A DNA stretch of 64,000 nucleotides, taken from NCBI GenBank assembly GCA_021464415.1, contig CM038464.1, forward strand, positions 1,488,001 through 1,552,000, given 5' to 3'. Below are positions 14,801-26,532 of this stretch, in pieces. Source of the DNA: Lonicera japonica. Taxonomy: Eukaryota; Streptophyta; Magnoliopsida; Dipsacales; Caprifoliaceae. The notes below the pieces were generated by a model that saw only the letters and a program-made list of their open reading frames with translations, searched no databases and was not told the origin of the DNA. The translations under genes and the position numbers were made by a program. Every line of letters starts with the position of its first letter. The first letter of the stretch is position 1.

Positions 14801-17264
14801 CACATAACAAAACGTTAGTGGCATAGAAACTGATAATCATAGTTCACATGATGTGTGTTCCCAACAAGATCCAAACGGCATCGTCAAAACACGATAGTTA
14901 TAAGTAAATCAAAGGCTGAAAGTAATAGAAAAGGGAGAAGGAAACAGTTGCAAAAAACAGTAAAATTAACTGATATTAAAGAATATCCAGCAAGGAAAGT
15001 TAGCCTAGAGACATGTTGATCTTCCCTGTTCTTTATTTCTTTTGTTTTGGAATATATCAAACATACAAATGTTGAGTTGATTACTCAAAAAAATTATAGG
15101 TTTGGTAACTATTTCTAATACTATCAGCCTTATGTCAAAAATAATTTTTTTGGAAAAAATTGCTCGTCTTCTTTACACTAAACAAAGGAAGGCCTAATTT
15201 AATGTTATCTAAAGTAAATATAAATTTAAATCCCAAATCAAAATATATATATATATATATATTTATATTGCAAATTTGCAATTCAAGAAAGGGCTAATAT
15301 TCTGTTCCCTCCAAATATTTGCGATGGTGCATATAGTCCATTGAAAAGCATGCTCATTGTGTTTTGACTTTGTTTTTTGCTTGACGTCTTTGTCATACTT
15401 TGCTTCGTGTGTTTGGGGAGTATTGGTTGGATTGACATTCTATGGAAAGGTTGTTCTTACTGAAGTTTCCCGGGCATGTTGAAGAAAAATTACCGGACTC
15501 ACTTTAGTCTTCTGCTTTGACTGCCTTATAACCCATACAGATTCAAGGAAAGTGAGGATATGTTCTTCTTATGCCCTTTTCTGAGTGAGTTCAATGACTT
15601 CTCGTCTTCCGATATGTGTGTCCTTTTTCTTCATTTATATTTCGTCTTTTTTTTCGATCAGAAACAGAAATACACTGTAATTTGCAGACTGGCTGGGACT
15701 GCTTTAACAATGGTGTCAATACATTTACCAGAAAAGCCTTACTTTCCACATGTATTAAAAAGGTTCGTTTGTTTGCCTTTGCAAGAATAAAAATGAAATT
15801 CTCACAAGCAATACAAAACTTATGCTATGAATAAATCTCTTATCTGTTCCTAAAACGCAAGAATGAATGCAAGCTATAAAACTTCTTTTAAAGGAGGAAA
15901 ATACTGATAGGGAAAAAGTAAGAAACATAAGGAGAGCAAGCAAGAAAAACTCAGAAATATATGCAAACAATATAATATAAACCCTTCTTGATTACAAATG
16001 AGAAAATAATGGACTTCAATTAAAAGTATAAAATTCAATAGCTCTTTCAAAAATAATTTAGATCCAACAAAGAAACTTTTTGCCAGAAGAATGTCATGAT
16101 TCTGAAATAAATGAGTCAAACACAACTGGCTTGTAACTTTATCTGATAAGAGATCAAATACTTATGAACTAAATATGTTATAAATTTGAATGAAATTAGT
16201 CAAACCAAAATGAGCTTGTAACTTTAACAGTAAGGCATCTTAATAATGACTGACCACATGTTAACGATTCAGTAGAACTGATACAAACTTGAGAGTATAA
16301 CTTGACCCAACTTTAAGAAAACTGGCTAAAAGGTTAATCAAGGAACGGTTGAGATCATCGGCAATAACTTACTATCATCCATTTAGGGAATCTAAATGAG
16401 TGTACTTGGTATGCAAAAAATTCAATATTTCGCTATCACCTTGTAAATACAAAGATCAAGCTACAAATTATCTTAACATTGCATGCTTGATGCTGGAAAA
16501 CAATATAGCACACATATCTGGATAACGTTAAATGTTACTTAACAAGCACACAGATATATTTCTCCCCTTGGGTTATATTTTTAAAACCTATAGAGAAATA
16601 TCCAGACCACATTCACATTGTCAGTTAAAGAAGCATATATATAAGATAATAAAGTGTAACACAAAACCTGTGAATAATTTTGAATTGCTTTGTTGAAGCC
16701 ACTGTGATAAGCATGAACTACTTCATCCACAACTTCCTCCACAATATCACTCTGCTCCTTTAAGTATTGGACTTCGCCTTCGCGATCTTTAGATGTTAAA
16801 ATATGGACAACGTGGGGTAATGAATCGAAGCGTGCAGCAGCCCAACTCTCATCTACTCTTAATAGGTCTTCTCTCAAATACTAAAACCGCCATAAGAATA
16901 CAGTTAGAAATGACATGAAAGCTGAATTGAGTGCCAATGTATATGAAGAAAAAATACACAAACGTAAAACTAAAGTGTCAGCTAATTAAGGAACAAACAA
17001 CTAGTCAGTTCAAACGTTCGTGTACATGATGTCATATTCATTGTCTCGCCTATTCAATTCTACAGGTATTGATTTGAATTGGATGTGAATAATGATTGAC
17101 CGGCATACATAATTGAAAGACAATCTAATATTTCATACCGAAGTAAAGTACTTGAACCGGATTATTAAAGACCTAATCAAACAATTCCAGAAAATACATG
17201 ACATGAGATGAGATGTACACACCGCTTTATCGCGAGAAACAGGCAATCCATCAAAAATTCCCAT
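538..17264 (-). CDS. SEC8: Exocyst complex subunit SEC8 (EXOC4 homologue), 19 coding exons, 3' part beyond window
   Basis: SEC8 is a core subunit of the exocyst, the octameric complex that tethers secretory vesicles to the plasma membrane. Exons, in transcript order: 17264-17223, 16880-16668, 14688-14515, 14217-14113, 12397-12288, 11402-11223, 9059-8915, 8819-8713, 8119-7818, 7734-7571, 7399-7284, 6341-6271, 5409-5279, 5187-5138, 4366-4266, 3589-3477, 2072-1965, 990-793, 623-538. Together they make 2516 nt with every junction in frame. The start MGIFDGLPV and the stretches [46 protein letters not shown] and [20 protein letters not shown] match plant SEC8 as I know it. The family is about 1050 residues, so roughly 215 are missing past position 1. 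No coding damage is seen, so it is probably functional. Three donors read GC rather than GT (after 7284, 4266 and 538). Exon calls are by eye from frame and similarity; the last donor is the least certain. Confidence 0.95.
2150..2710 (-). repeat. Dispersed repeat, copy 1 (SEC8 intron)
   Basis: The stretch at about 2600-2660 (tattatgttatttaaaac... to gattaatcccc) is found again in reverse complement at about 9460-9535. Both copies contain GGGGATTAATC blocks and finish near a GATTTTTAG string. This marks an unclassified dispersed element present twice in SEC8 introns in opposite orientation. No coding capacity is seen. Boundaries are approximate. Confidence 0.55.
2782..2810. repeat. 29-nt poly-C tract (poly-G in SEC8 pre-mRNA)
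   Basis: An uninterrupted run of 29 C on the plus strand. SEC8 is transcribed from the minus strand, so its pre-mRNA would carry G29 in this intron. Other tracts lie at 3145-3156 (C12), 3422-3431 (C10) and 9941-9955 (C15). Exact length is uncertain, as such runs are error-prone in sequencing and assembly. Confidence 0.8.
9395..10045 (+). repeat. Dispersed repeat, copy 2 (SEC8 intron)
   Basis: Second, inverted copy of the repeat at 2150-2710. It begins near gttataaaagttgcccgtcg (9410) and ends near ggggatttttagaacactg (about 10026-10044). It holds two GGGGATTAATC blocks (about 9467 and 10004) and a 15-nt poly-C tract at 9941-9955. No target duplication could be defined by eye. Confidence 0.55.
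11591..11863 (+). mobile_element. TRIM (miniature LTR retrotransposon) in SEC8 intron 5
   Basis: Two 71-bp direct terminal repeats (11591-11661 and 11793-11863, two mismatches) begin TGTTA and end TAACA. The left repeat is followed directly by TAGTATCAGAGC (11662-11673), one mismatch from the initiator-tRNA-Met primer-binding consensus TGGTATCAGAGC. The right repeat is preceded by a purine tract GAGGGAGGG (11784-11792). Flanking 5-mers TACAC (11586-11590) and TATAC (11864-11868) fit a 5-bp target duplication with one change. The internal part is about 130 bp and non-coding, so it depends on proteins supplied in trans. Confidence 0.88.
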
Positions 17265-17560
17265 CCCAAGCCAATCAGCTCACACGGATGCCGTATAACT
17301 GAAAAACAAATCAAATCAACTAAACTTCACAAAAATGAAATATCTTAATCAGATGTATGTGGTATTATATAGAGAGTGTGTTCACTAGAAAGAGAAGCAG
17401 GGAGATTTGGATCTGTGAAAGAATTTGGAGGAGATTCCAATCTGCTTTCCTTTCCAGGAAACAATACTCTGATGGAGAAATTGTGATTGTGAAGAAAATG
17501 GATCAGGTCGTAGAAAGAGAATAGAAGAGAGGATTTTAGAAGAAGAGAAAACGTTGAAAG
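17265..17560 (-). promoter_or_regulatory. SEC8 5' UTR and proximal promoter
   Basis: Upstream of the SEC8 start codon (17262-17264), the transcript strand is CT-rich, as plant 5' UTRs often are. A good acceptor (pyrimidine tract then CAG) lies at 17301-17299. A weak donor near 17389 would give an 87-nt UTR intron. A TATATAA-like string at about 17366-17374 could instead be a TATA box, giving a short unspliced UTR. The sequence alone does not decide between the two. Confidence 0.5.
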
Positions 17561-17639
17561 TCACAACGAGGAAATCAGGGTAAAAGGAAAAGAAAAAAGT
17601 TGAACAAGGATAAAAGAATAAAATTTGTATAACACTAGG

Positions 17640-20470
17640 TATAGCTGTGATATCCGACGCGACGAAATAAATTAGTTTATTTTAAATTTATTGTTTAGCA
17701 TAGTCAAATATTTTAAATAATTAAAATATAAGTTTAATATATTTTTATGCTTAAAAAATTAAAAATAAATCGAATTAGATCGATTTGTTTTTAATTTTTT
17801 AAAGAATCTTTTAATCTTATTTTTTTATCTTATTTTGATCTCTGCAAAATGATTTTCTAAGAAAATTAAACTTAAGGACATACATGAAAATAATCCAACC
17901 ATGTATGTTAGTATAATTCAATGTTACTCAATAATTTTTTTCAGTTTTTTTACAAAATTCTAGTCTTGATGGATCTTATTTAATTGATCTTGATTAGTAT
18001 ATTTTAAATATTAAATTTTTTATTTTTTATTTTAAGTTATAGCATTTTTAATGTAAACAAAATTCTTCATTATAGCATTTTTAATGTAAACAAAATTATT
18101 AGTATGTAAGAGTTGATTGTGTGTATATTATTGTGTGAGTGTTTTAGATTCAATGTTACTCAATAATTTTTCTTCATTTTTTTTTTTACAAAATTCTATA
18201 GTCTTGATGGATCTTGTTTAATTGAAATTTATTAGTATATTTTAAATATTAAATTTTGAATTTTTTATTTTAATTTATATCATTTTTAATGTAAACAAAA
18301 TTATTCATTTTATTAGTAGATTTCAAATATTAAATTTTTATTTTTTTATTTTAAGTTATAGCATTTTTAATATAAAAAAAATCTTCATTATAGCATTTTT
18401 AATGTAAACAAAACTATTGGTATGTAAGAGTTGATTGTGTGTATATTATTGGTGCAAGTGTTTTAGATTCAATGTTACTCAATAATTTTTCTTCATTTTT
18501 TTTTACAAAATTCTATAGTCTTGATGGATCTTATTTAATTGATCTTGATTAGTAAATTTTAAATATTAAATTTTGAATTTTGAATTTTAAGTTATAGCAT
18601 TTTTAATGTAAACAAAATTCTTCATTTTTTTAAAAAAAAATTATATATTCTTGATGGATCTTGTTTAATCGATCTTTATTAGTAAATTTTAAATATTAAA
18701 TTTTGAATTTTTTATTTTAAGTTATAGCATTTTTAATATACACAAAATTATTGGTATGTAAAAGTTGATTTTGTGTAAATTATTGGTGTGAGTATTTTAA
18801 CTTTGATGTGACATCTTAATAGGTGTATAAAACTCATCTAATGGTGTAAAACTAATGCACAACATAATATGTATATTTTTAACCATTAGATTTTTAAACT
18901 TTTTGAAAAAAAAAATTAGTCAAACATAGTGTCTTGTAATATAGATTAAGAGGAGTAAAAATCAAAAATTATTTAAGAGTGTAAAATTTTGTTTTAATTA
19001 CAATGATTAAACTACAAAAAAAATTCCTCAAAAATATTAAGATTTAATATCTTCAAATTAAAAGAATTTAATGTTAAAATTAGATTTCAGATAATCTTAA
19101 AAGGAAATAATTTAATGTTACAAATTTCACATTTAATCCCCAATTTGGATAGGAAAATTATTTTGCTTTTTTAGTTTATATTTTAGTTTTTTATTTAAAA
19201 GAAAAATATTATCATTCACTGATTTAGTCCCTATTTTTTATATTATAGATGTGCCTAAATATGTGGTCATTTGCCCGCCTTATTTTGTGAACATTTAATT
19301 AAAATTAAGTTAAAAAAACAAATATTTACTCTCTACGACAAATTTAATAGGTCTAATGAGACCAAGCTAAACAATCTCATTTCTTGTTCAGATATAAATT
19401 GTACTTTTAACAATTAATTATGTTTAAGGGCATTATATTTTTTTTTTTTATAAAAGCAATACATGCATTTGACACATAGTTGGCAATAGTAGACAACCAA
19501 TTAAGTTCAAAAATTTACATGTCATTTATAGAAAGATTTGTTAGTGCAGTATTGTCAATTTTAAAGTTCCGTAATTTTTTATAAACTATTTAAGTTCATG
19601 GTTTGTGTGATATTCACTTTAGTGTTTTAGGCCTTAAATTACACATTTAATTAATGTGTAATTAATTGGTTATTTTACAAACAAACACATTAAATTTTTT
19701 AATTTATATTTTAAAATTTGGTAGCATTAGGTGTACTCATATTAAATATGTGTTGAATCAAAAGAATTATACTCTTACATATTGGTATCTTATTTAATAC
19801 ATGATCGACTATTTAAAAAATAACAACAAGTGGTGTTTGGTTAAGATTTTAAAACATGTTTTTTTAGATAAATTTTTTGAAAGTGTGAAAGTATGTTAAA
19901 AAATGAATTTAATTTTTATTGGAGTTTTTTTCAACCAATTCAAAAAAAAACTCATGAAAAAAATTCAAAAAATAGTTACAATGGATCTTATTTTATATAG
20001 ATCTCGAAGAGTGGGTTTCAAATATATTTTCTTTTACCTAATTCCAATTTTTGAATTTAAAGTTATGGTATTTTAAAATTTTTATGAGAGAAAGTAAAGT
20101 GAAGTAAATTTTGAAAAGTGTAAAGTAAAGTTGACTTTTTTGGTAGAAATTTTAAAAACTTGATTTTAAAATCTCAATTAAACACCAACTATATATTTGT
20201 AAATTTTAAATTTAAAAATTAAAAATTATTGGGAATATGAGAAGATAAAAGATAATGAGTTTTTTTTTTTTTTAATAATTATTGTTGGCCATTAGATTTG
20301 TGCCAAAATGATTTATTATGACTTTTAGATTGTACACTTAAGACAATGGTCACATCAAGATACTTTAATTTGTATTATAGATATACCTTAAGCAATTTAA
20401 TATGTGTATTAAAATTTAATATAATCAATCAGTTATATCGAACTCAACCCACTTAATACAAGTTTTGTTT
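17640..20470. other. AT-rich intergenic spacer
   Basis: Very AT-rich sequence between the SEC8 promoter and the MULE. No open frame resembles a protein. It contains the degenerate array at 17917-18800. Homopolymers and diverged A/T-rich words fill the rest. Confidence 0.7.
17917..18800. repeat. Degenerate AT-rich repeat array
   Basis: The words gtcttgatggatctt (about 17963, 18201, 18519, 18648) and tagcatttttaatgtaaaca (at least five times between 18041 and 18620) recur in the same order. This gives roughly four imperfect units of unequal length, about 130-320 bp. They look like a tandem duplication that has since diverged. Confidence 0.7.
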
Positions 20471-20478
20471 TAAAATAT

Positions 20479-20580
20479 GGGAGTTATTATTTACACCCCC
20501 CATTTTTGTCAGTAACACCACCGTTGTCACAAACACCCATTTCATGTCAATTTTTTGTCACAAACACCCACCACCCAATT
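20479..20580 (+). repeat. MULE left terminal inverted repeat
   Basis: Begins GGGAGTTATTATTTACACCC. About 70 bp align imperfectly with the reverse complement of 31600-31696, with indels. CACAAACACC repeats twice within it. The terminal similarity is degenerate beyond the first 25 bp. Confidence 0.8.
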
Positions 20581-21164
20581 TTCACCTAATTAAATGTTAA
20601 TATAAACATTAATTAAAATTAAAATTACTTAACATTGAAAAGGAAGAATACATTTACGTCTCACCTTCTCCTTCATCTTCCGCCTTCACCTTCTCATCTC
20701 TCCCCTTCGTAGCTCTCACCTTCGTCGCTCTTCCAGTCATCTCTCACATTTGTAGCTCTCATCTCGTGTCTCGCCTACGTAGCTGTCCCGCTCGTGTCTC
20801 ACCTGCGTAGCTCTCCCGCTCGTCTCTCCACGCCGAAGGTCAGCCATTGATTACTGATAAAAACCTTCTCCCAGCACCGCGACTATTCTTTTAGGTACGT
20901 GCTCATCTCTTCTCTCCCATTCTTTATATTTGATTTAAGGCTTTTTTAGTTGTGTATTAATGTGATAACTATTAAATTGATGCTTCTCCTTCGTGATGAC
21001 TGATGATTGGAGGTATATTGTTTGTTTATGTGTATAGTTGATATCATTATGTTATTAAGAACACAAATTCTTATTAGTAAGAACTCACCCGAATCCATAC
21101 ACAGGCACTTGCATTTTTTTTGAAATCCTTGAAATACATACTGAAGCAGTTGGAGCAACATATG

Positions 21165-21267
21165 TTTTAGGTTAGTATTAGAATTGAGCAATGAATAATC
21201 AATTCACTATTACGTGCATTTGGTTCAATTTTTTTTTAAAACTATTTGGAATGCTAATCAAGAACAA
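21165..21267 (+). repeat. About 100-bp direct repeat, copy 1
   Basis: The segment from about TTTTAGGTTAGTATTAG to AATCAAGAACAA recurs at 22013-22115 with few differences. The copies are about 850 bp apart in the same orientation, inside the putative 5' intron of the MULE PMD gene. The ends are not TG...CA. Confidence 0.8.
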
Positions 21268-21383
21268 TGTAAGTTTGGTTGGTCTTTTGTTCAGTTTACT
21301 TGTGATAAAGTAATATTGTCACAGCTGTGTAATCGATGTAGATGGGTTCTTGTTGGAATATTTATTTTTAGCATATGGCCACC

Positions 21384-21512
21384 TTTTTTTTTGAGTAATT
21401 GTTGAGCAATATTGTCACACTCATCGTTTGAGTTGAAGGGGAAAGGGACTTAAACCCAGAACCAGCCCTGTATGGGAGCAGGAGGTTCTTAACCACTCTA
21501 CCCAGCTCGCTA
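21384..21512 (-). mobile_element. tRNA-derived SINE-like element, minus strand
   Basis: On the minus strand, GAGCTGGGTAGAGTGGTTAA (box A-like, near 21486-21505) is followed by GGGTTTAAGTCCC (box B-like, near 21445-21458) at tRNA-like spacing. A nine-base A-tail corresponds to T9 at 21384-21392. I could not define target duplications. It is probably a diverged tRNA-derived SINE nested in the MULE. Confidence 0.6.
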
Positions 21513-22012
21513 TGCGTAACGGTTAATGAATACATGATATTACTGCTGTTATCTATGGTGGTGTTCTATAAGCTCGTGGTATTTGGAATGCCGTGATGCA
21601 AATGAGCATGTGAGTATGTATAGTTCATGGCAGACTCTGTACTCACACACTACACTTTTAGGGACAGTTGCATTGTCAATGCCCACTCCCCGAAACATAG
21701 CTGATGACAAACCATCGCTAAAGGCCTAGTAGGTGTACGGACAGGTCGCTTTAAAGACTACCTGTATTCGTATATACATTTTCGAATTTCATTTTTATGT
21801 GTACCTTAATCTCAAATCTAGAAGAGCAAGCACGATCTTCTTGGTTTGACCTAGATAGTTTCTTTGATTTCAAATTCTGAGTTTCAATTTGAAAATCAAA
21901 GGTTTCATAGTTGCCCTCATTTGCGATCTTTTTAATGCTTTAATTATTTTGTTTAGTTTGTTATCAACTCAATTGGTTTTCAACGTATAAGAGTGTTCCA
22001 TACAAATTAAAT

Positions 22013-22115
22013 ATTTTAGGCTAGTATTAGAATTGAGCAATGAATAATCAATTCACTATTACGTGCATTTGGTTCATTTTTTTTTAAACTATTTGGAATG
22101 CCAATCAAGAACAAC
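22013..22115 (+). repeat. About 100-bp direct repeat, copy 2
   Basis: Second copy of the repeat at 21165-21267. It differs by a few substitutions and by the length of the T-run. The intervening DNA holds the SINE-like element at 21384-21512. Confidence 0.8.
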
Positions 22116-23362
22116 GTTCTCCATTTTCCTTGCAAATTAATATTCTTTTTGCATAAACACATAATTAAACACAATATTAATTGAGACGAAGAATACAATT
22201 TTTTAATTACATTCTTAAAACTATGAAGTTACCTTTTATATATACTAGATTTGGGCATACGTTGTATCGGATGTAAGTAATATAAAGAGAAGATTAAAAA
22301 GAAAATGATATGGTCACCTTTTATATATGCACTTCTGCTTATCAAGTTCATAGTTATGTTTTGAGTTTTACATAATTAAAGGAATAAAAAGACATAATAT
22401 ATATGTACATACATATTTTTTTATTATTATCGTGTGCTCTTATATATTGATTTAAGAAGAAGATTTGGTATATCTATTTCCTAAGAAGAAATATGATTTT
22501 AATTTAAAGCATTGTAACTTTATGCAATTTGAGAAAACAATATTTTGACTATATTTTTATTATATCTTGAACAAAAATATAATTTAAAATATCTTAAAAA
22601 AATACTCCTCTTAATTTATCATAAAAGAAATGTTATTTTGGAATGTCATGATGAACTTATTATATATGTAGTCCAGCAAAGTGGAGAGGTTTAGCTTGGA
22701 AATGTCACATATTCATAATGCCAAGATTAGGTACTCATGTTCCCAACTTTCTTTTGCCAGTTCCCTAATATCCTAACTTAATTGAGAGCTTCTCAAGTTA
22801 GTCTTGACATGTGTAAACTTTTTTGTGACCAATTGACACTTTCTGCAAATAAAAATTAATCGAAGTATGTAAAAATTGAACCATATATTTCTTGAGGATA
22901 AACCCTTGAACTAAAAAATAAAGGCAGCAGGTGCCAATTATTATAGCACCGCCACCTCAGCAAAATGGTCACGTTGATATCTTTGGAGTAGGTCACCCAA
23001 ACCAATCATCTTTCATTACTCCTACCTTTACACTACTATAATATATTGCTATAGTAAAAGAACACACGCCAATTCCCATGATTTGCTCAACCAAACTTAG
23101 CAAATTAGACTTTGCTACCTAAATCTCACTTCCTGAATCTGTCCAGAAATAGTCCCTAACTAATCATTTTTTAATAGGTCTCTATATTATTAAATTATGA
23201 TGTTCACCAAGTATTTTTTATGTGTCTCTTTTAACTGTATTCTACTAATCTTTTGGGGTCTATAAATGAAATTGTTGTCAGTTTCTGGAAATTGCATAAT
23301 TCTTTTACAAAAAAGGATAGATATTTTCTTGCTATATATCCAAACAAGGAAAAATTAGGCAA

Positions 23363-23563
23363 TTTAGCTGTATTGGGTTTGTAATATTAGGCTTTTTAGG
23401 ACTTGTTTGCTCTGTTCGTGCTGTTTTAAGGATGGGGTTTTATGGTTAGAGCTGCCCAAAAGCTGAGAAGATTATGCTAGACTATGTGAAGGAGCACATC
23501 CCAAATGATCCCTCATTGGCAGCTGCCTTAATTATAATGCACTTCCATGATTGCTTTGTGCGG
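23363..23563 (+). pseudogene. Captured class III peroxidase first-exon fragment
   Basis: Translation in one frame gives a hydrophobic, signal-peptide-like stretch, then CPKAEKIMLDYVKEHIPND, PSLAAAL and HFHDCFVR. This is the conserved start of plant class III (secretory) peroxidases, including the distal heme pocket His. Similarity stops at CFVR, followed by GTTAGA, close to where the first intron sits in this family, so it looks like exon 1 with some flanking sequence. A TAG stop just before SCPKAE shows it is non-coding now. It lies inside the MULE, so capture of a host gene piece, as in Pack-MULEs, is the simplest reading. Confidence 0.8.
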
Positions 23564-26532
23564 GTTAGAATGTCAAAACAATGGACCCTTAATTAGAAAA
23601 AGATGAGTAACATTTAGGCCAAGAACCCATAACCTAAAGAAGTGGCAAATGAAAGTCAAGTTTGAAAAATGAGTTTTATGACCAATAAGGAATCCACCAA
23701 TATGAAGCTAGTTTTATTTGTGAAAATAGACTCCCGATCTAGAGCACTACTATGAAGTTACATTAGTCGCTCTTGTTTTATATTAGAAAAATGATACATA
23801 GCCCAAAAGTTCAAATTTAAAAGTTTGCAAGCTGTTTGAACTATGCATAGCTACTAAAATCTCTTAATCAGAAAGTAAAATATTACATTATTAAGTCATA
23901 TTACACATATGTTTATCCTATATAAATCTGTTCATATATATTCCAATTTTATTAATGTTGAATTTCTTTGTTTAGGCTTGACTCGGAAAAACAAACAATA
24001 CGTTCGCTAGGGGAAAGGAAAAGCTACACCCACTGAATTAGCAAGTTCTGTTAGTGATTCTTCGCCGTATACCCCTGGTTACTCACCAAGTCAAACCCAA
24101 ACGGGGCACCAAGCCGAATAAGTGGTTCCAGAGGCCCCCGTACATGATGTAGGTGAAGGGTCCAACATTTCTTTTAAAGAAGATGACGGCGGGCCGGTGG
24201 ACAAAAGTGTTTTGACAACGTTTAAGGATCATATTGCATATGCTATTTGGAATGGAGAATTGGTATTTATTTACTTAATCAATATTCTAGTTTATATATA
24301 ATCTAAACATTCAAGTATTACTCTATATAAACATGTATATAATTGTTACTAATTATTTGAATTAATGCAGGAAGGAACTAGGAAATTATACACTAGTTCT
24401 CGCTGGCCAAAGTTTAAGTCTTGGGATTTGAGTAAAGAGGTTGATGCAGTGCAAATTCGAGTAAAAAAAAGTGGTTTATCACCGTTAATAGATCACAACT
24501 ACCGTTGCTTCAACTACGTTGCTATTTTCGCATTTGTTGAGCGATGGCAGCCCGACACAAACACGTTTCATCTCCTATTCGGTGAGATGACGATCACGTT
24601 GGATGACGTGAGAACCATCCTTGGTGTTAATGTCGATGGATCTTGTTTTAGTTCCGAGGAGGGAGGAAAAGACATAGGTGGAAATACATCGATTAACCTG
24701 GTGGCAAGTAGTTTGGATGTTACAAAGGAGGAGGTAAGTAAGGAATGTGATAAAGCCTTTGCAGTGAGGCTAGATTAGATTAAGTTGGTGTGTAAAGGTC
24801 GAGCTACGAGTGATTCGACGGAGGAAGAGTTGGATCAATGTGCTAGGGGATATCTTATATACTTGTTGGGATGTGTAATTTTCCCGGATAAGACAAAAAC
24901 GAATGTGTCTGTTTACTACTTAGGGGCCTTGAAAGATATAAGGAAGGTAGGTGAAATAGCACGGGGGAAGGCCATTCTAGCACATACGTACCGGCAGTTG
25001 GGACTTGCTTCGAGATCCGGAGTGAAGTCAATAAGTGAATGTTTGACTCTTATAGTGGTACATTACTAGTCTTATTCTCTCAATTACGTATGGCTAAAGA
25101 TTGTCTATTAATTGTTATTTTTTGTCTTGTTATGAATATAGGCATGGATATATGAGCACTTCAGTGATTGCCTACGCCCAGTTCCTAACACATAGTACAA
25201 GGAATCATTACCGCGGATGTGTAGATGGAAAGCTCAACAGTGCAGTGGCGATACAGACAGTCATTGTAGCCTTACGGGAGAGACTAGATGACTTAACTGA
25301 AACAGAAGTAAGTTCTTAGTTTAATATGTAACTTTTGGTTTATTTATTATATATTATCTATTACAAATTGATCTCCACATTTACTCAACAGGTCTGCTGG
25401 GATCCATACAAGGATAACAGAGATGTCCACCCACTGCATGAGGTTTCTTTATATACTGGCTTAATCATATCGTTCGATGTCGTCGAGCCTTATTATCCGG
25501 AGCGGGTTTTAAGGCAATTTGGACGAGTACAAACGATTCCAACGATGCCAATGATTCAAGCCGCAAGTGTGACCCAAGGAAAGACAAGTCAAACATACAA
25601 GCTTATTTATAGTGTGAATCGCTGGCAACAAGATAATTGGCACAATCATCTACTAACGAGCAGTTGCGTTTTGTAGTTGCCAAGTTTCCTTGGGAATATG
25701 ATCCTAAGTACATGGAGTGGTTCATGAAGATCACACATCCATACATATAACCCTCGGAGCAAAGAACTACGGCGAGAATGATGTGTGAGACGCAATAGGT
25801 TATACAATCTAAATTGGTAAGAATCAACCATCTCTAACAAAGTCATATACTTTTATATTATTTTATGTTTATGTCTAAGTACTAATGGTGTAATTTGTGT
25901 TAAGCAGCAAGCAGCGGTTGACGCTGCATTATCGCTGGTAGAGGGAGCTCTCTTTGGCGGTCAAAGCTAGGACATGCCAGCTATTGTTAATAAAGTCTAT
26001 GATATCCTTAAGGTTACAAGAACGGGGGATAACGAAAACAGTATGGGTGAGCGTAGATAAAAAAGATTACAAGATCTATCGCCAACAGTATCTACTCCCG
26101 GACGAGCCAAAGCCCCGCCAAGAAAAAAGTCAAAGAAGTAGTTGTGAATCGTATTTTGCTAGTTTAAGTTAGAGACAATGAACTTCTTAAGTTTATTGGG
26201 TTTTTTTGTATAAACCTCTTAGGTAGTACGTTATGTACTTTAAAAAACTTTGGTTAAATTTGTATGAACATCTTTTGGTAGTTCGATATGTAATTTTATA
26301 AACTTGGGTTATTTTTGTATGAACCTCTTTTGGTACTAGTTTAGTGCAATGAAGTTTTTATTATTAGTGCATCTTTTGGCTTTTTTTTTTAAATCTGGAT
26401 TGTCCAGGATAATAGTATAGATATATGATATGATACACTACTTAATTATTGATTTACATTGATGTTTTTTTTAAATCTGGATTGTCCAGGGATAATAAAA
26501 GTACAGATATATGATGTCCAAACTTGTCATTA

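Larger units (their letters stand above)
20650..26141 (+). pseudogene. PMD (plant mobile domain, MAIN-like) gene carried by the MULE, broken
   Basis: Likely structure: CT-rich 5' UTR exon to 20894 (donor AG/GTACGT), a 3.1-kb intron, then exons 23976-24262, 24371-25057, 25142-25307, 25393-25816 and 25908-26141, each with plausible GT-AG borders. The core matches the plant mobile domain (PF10536), as in MAIN/MAIL1 and PP7-like proteins: the segment from SRWPKFKSWD through WQPDTNTFHLLFGEMTITL to DDVRTILGVNVDG, later WDPYKDNRDVHPLHEV and PWEYDPKYMEWF. A basic tail (RKKSKK) resembles a nuclear signal. No start codon is clear in exon 23976. In-frame stops (two in exon 23976-24262, TAG at 24776-24778, others later) and a frame change in exon 25142-25307 show decay. 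Family members are nuclear proteins linked to silencing and genome stability; any role in transposition is inference. Confidence 0.8.

Noticed and set aside
21165..22115. TRIM element with 100-bp LTRs
   Set aside because: Ends are not TG...CA, no primer-binding site follows the first copy, and the interior is too long and unlike a TRIM.
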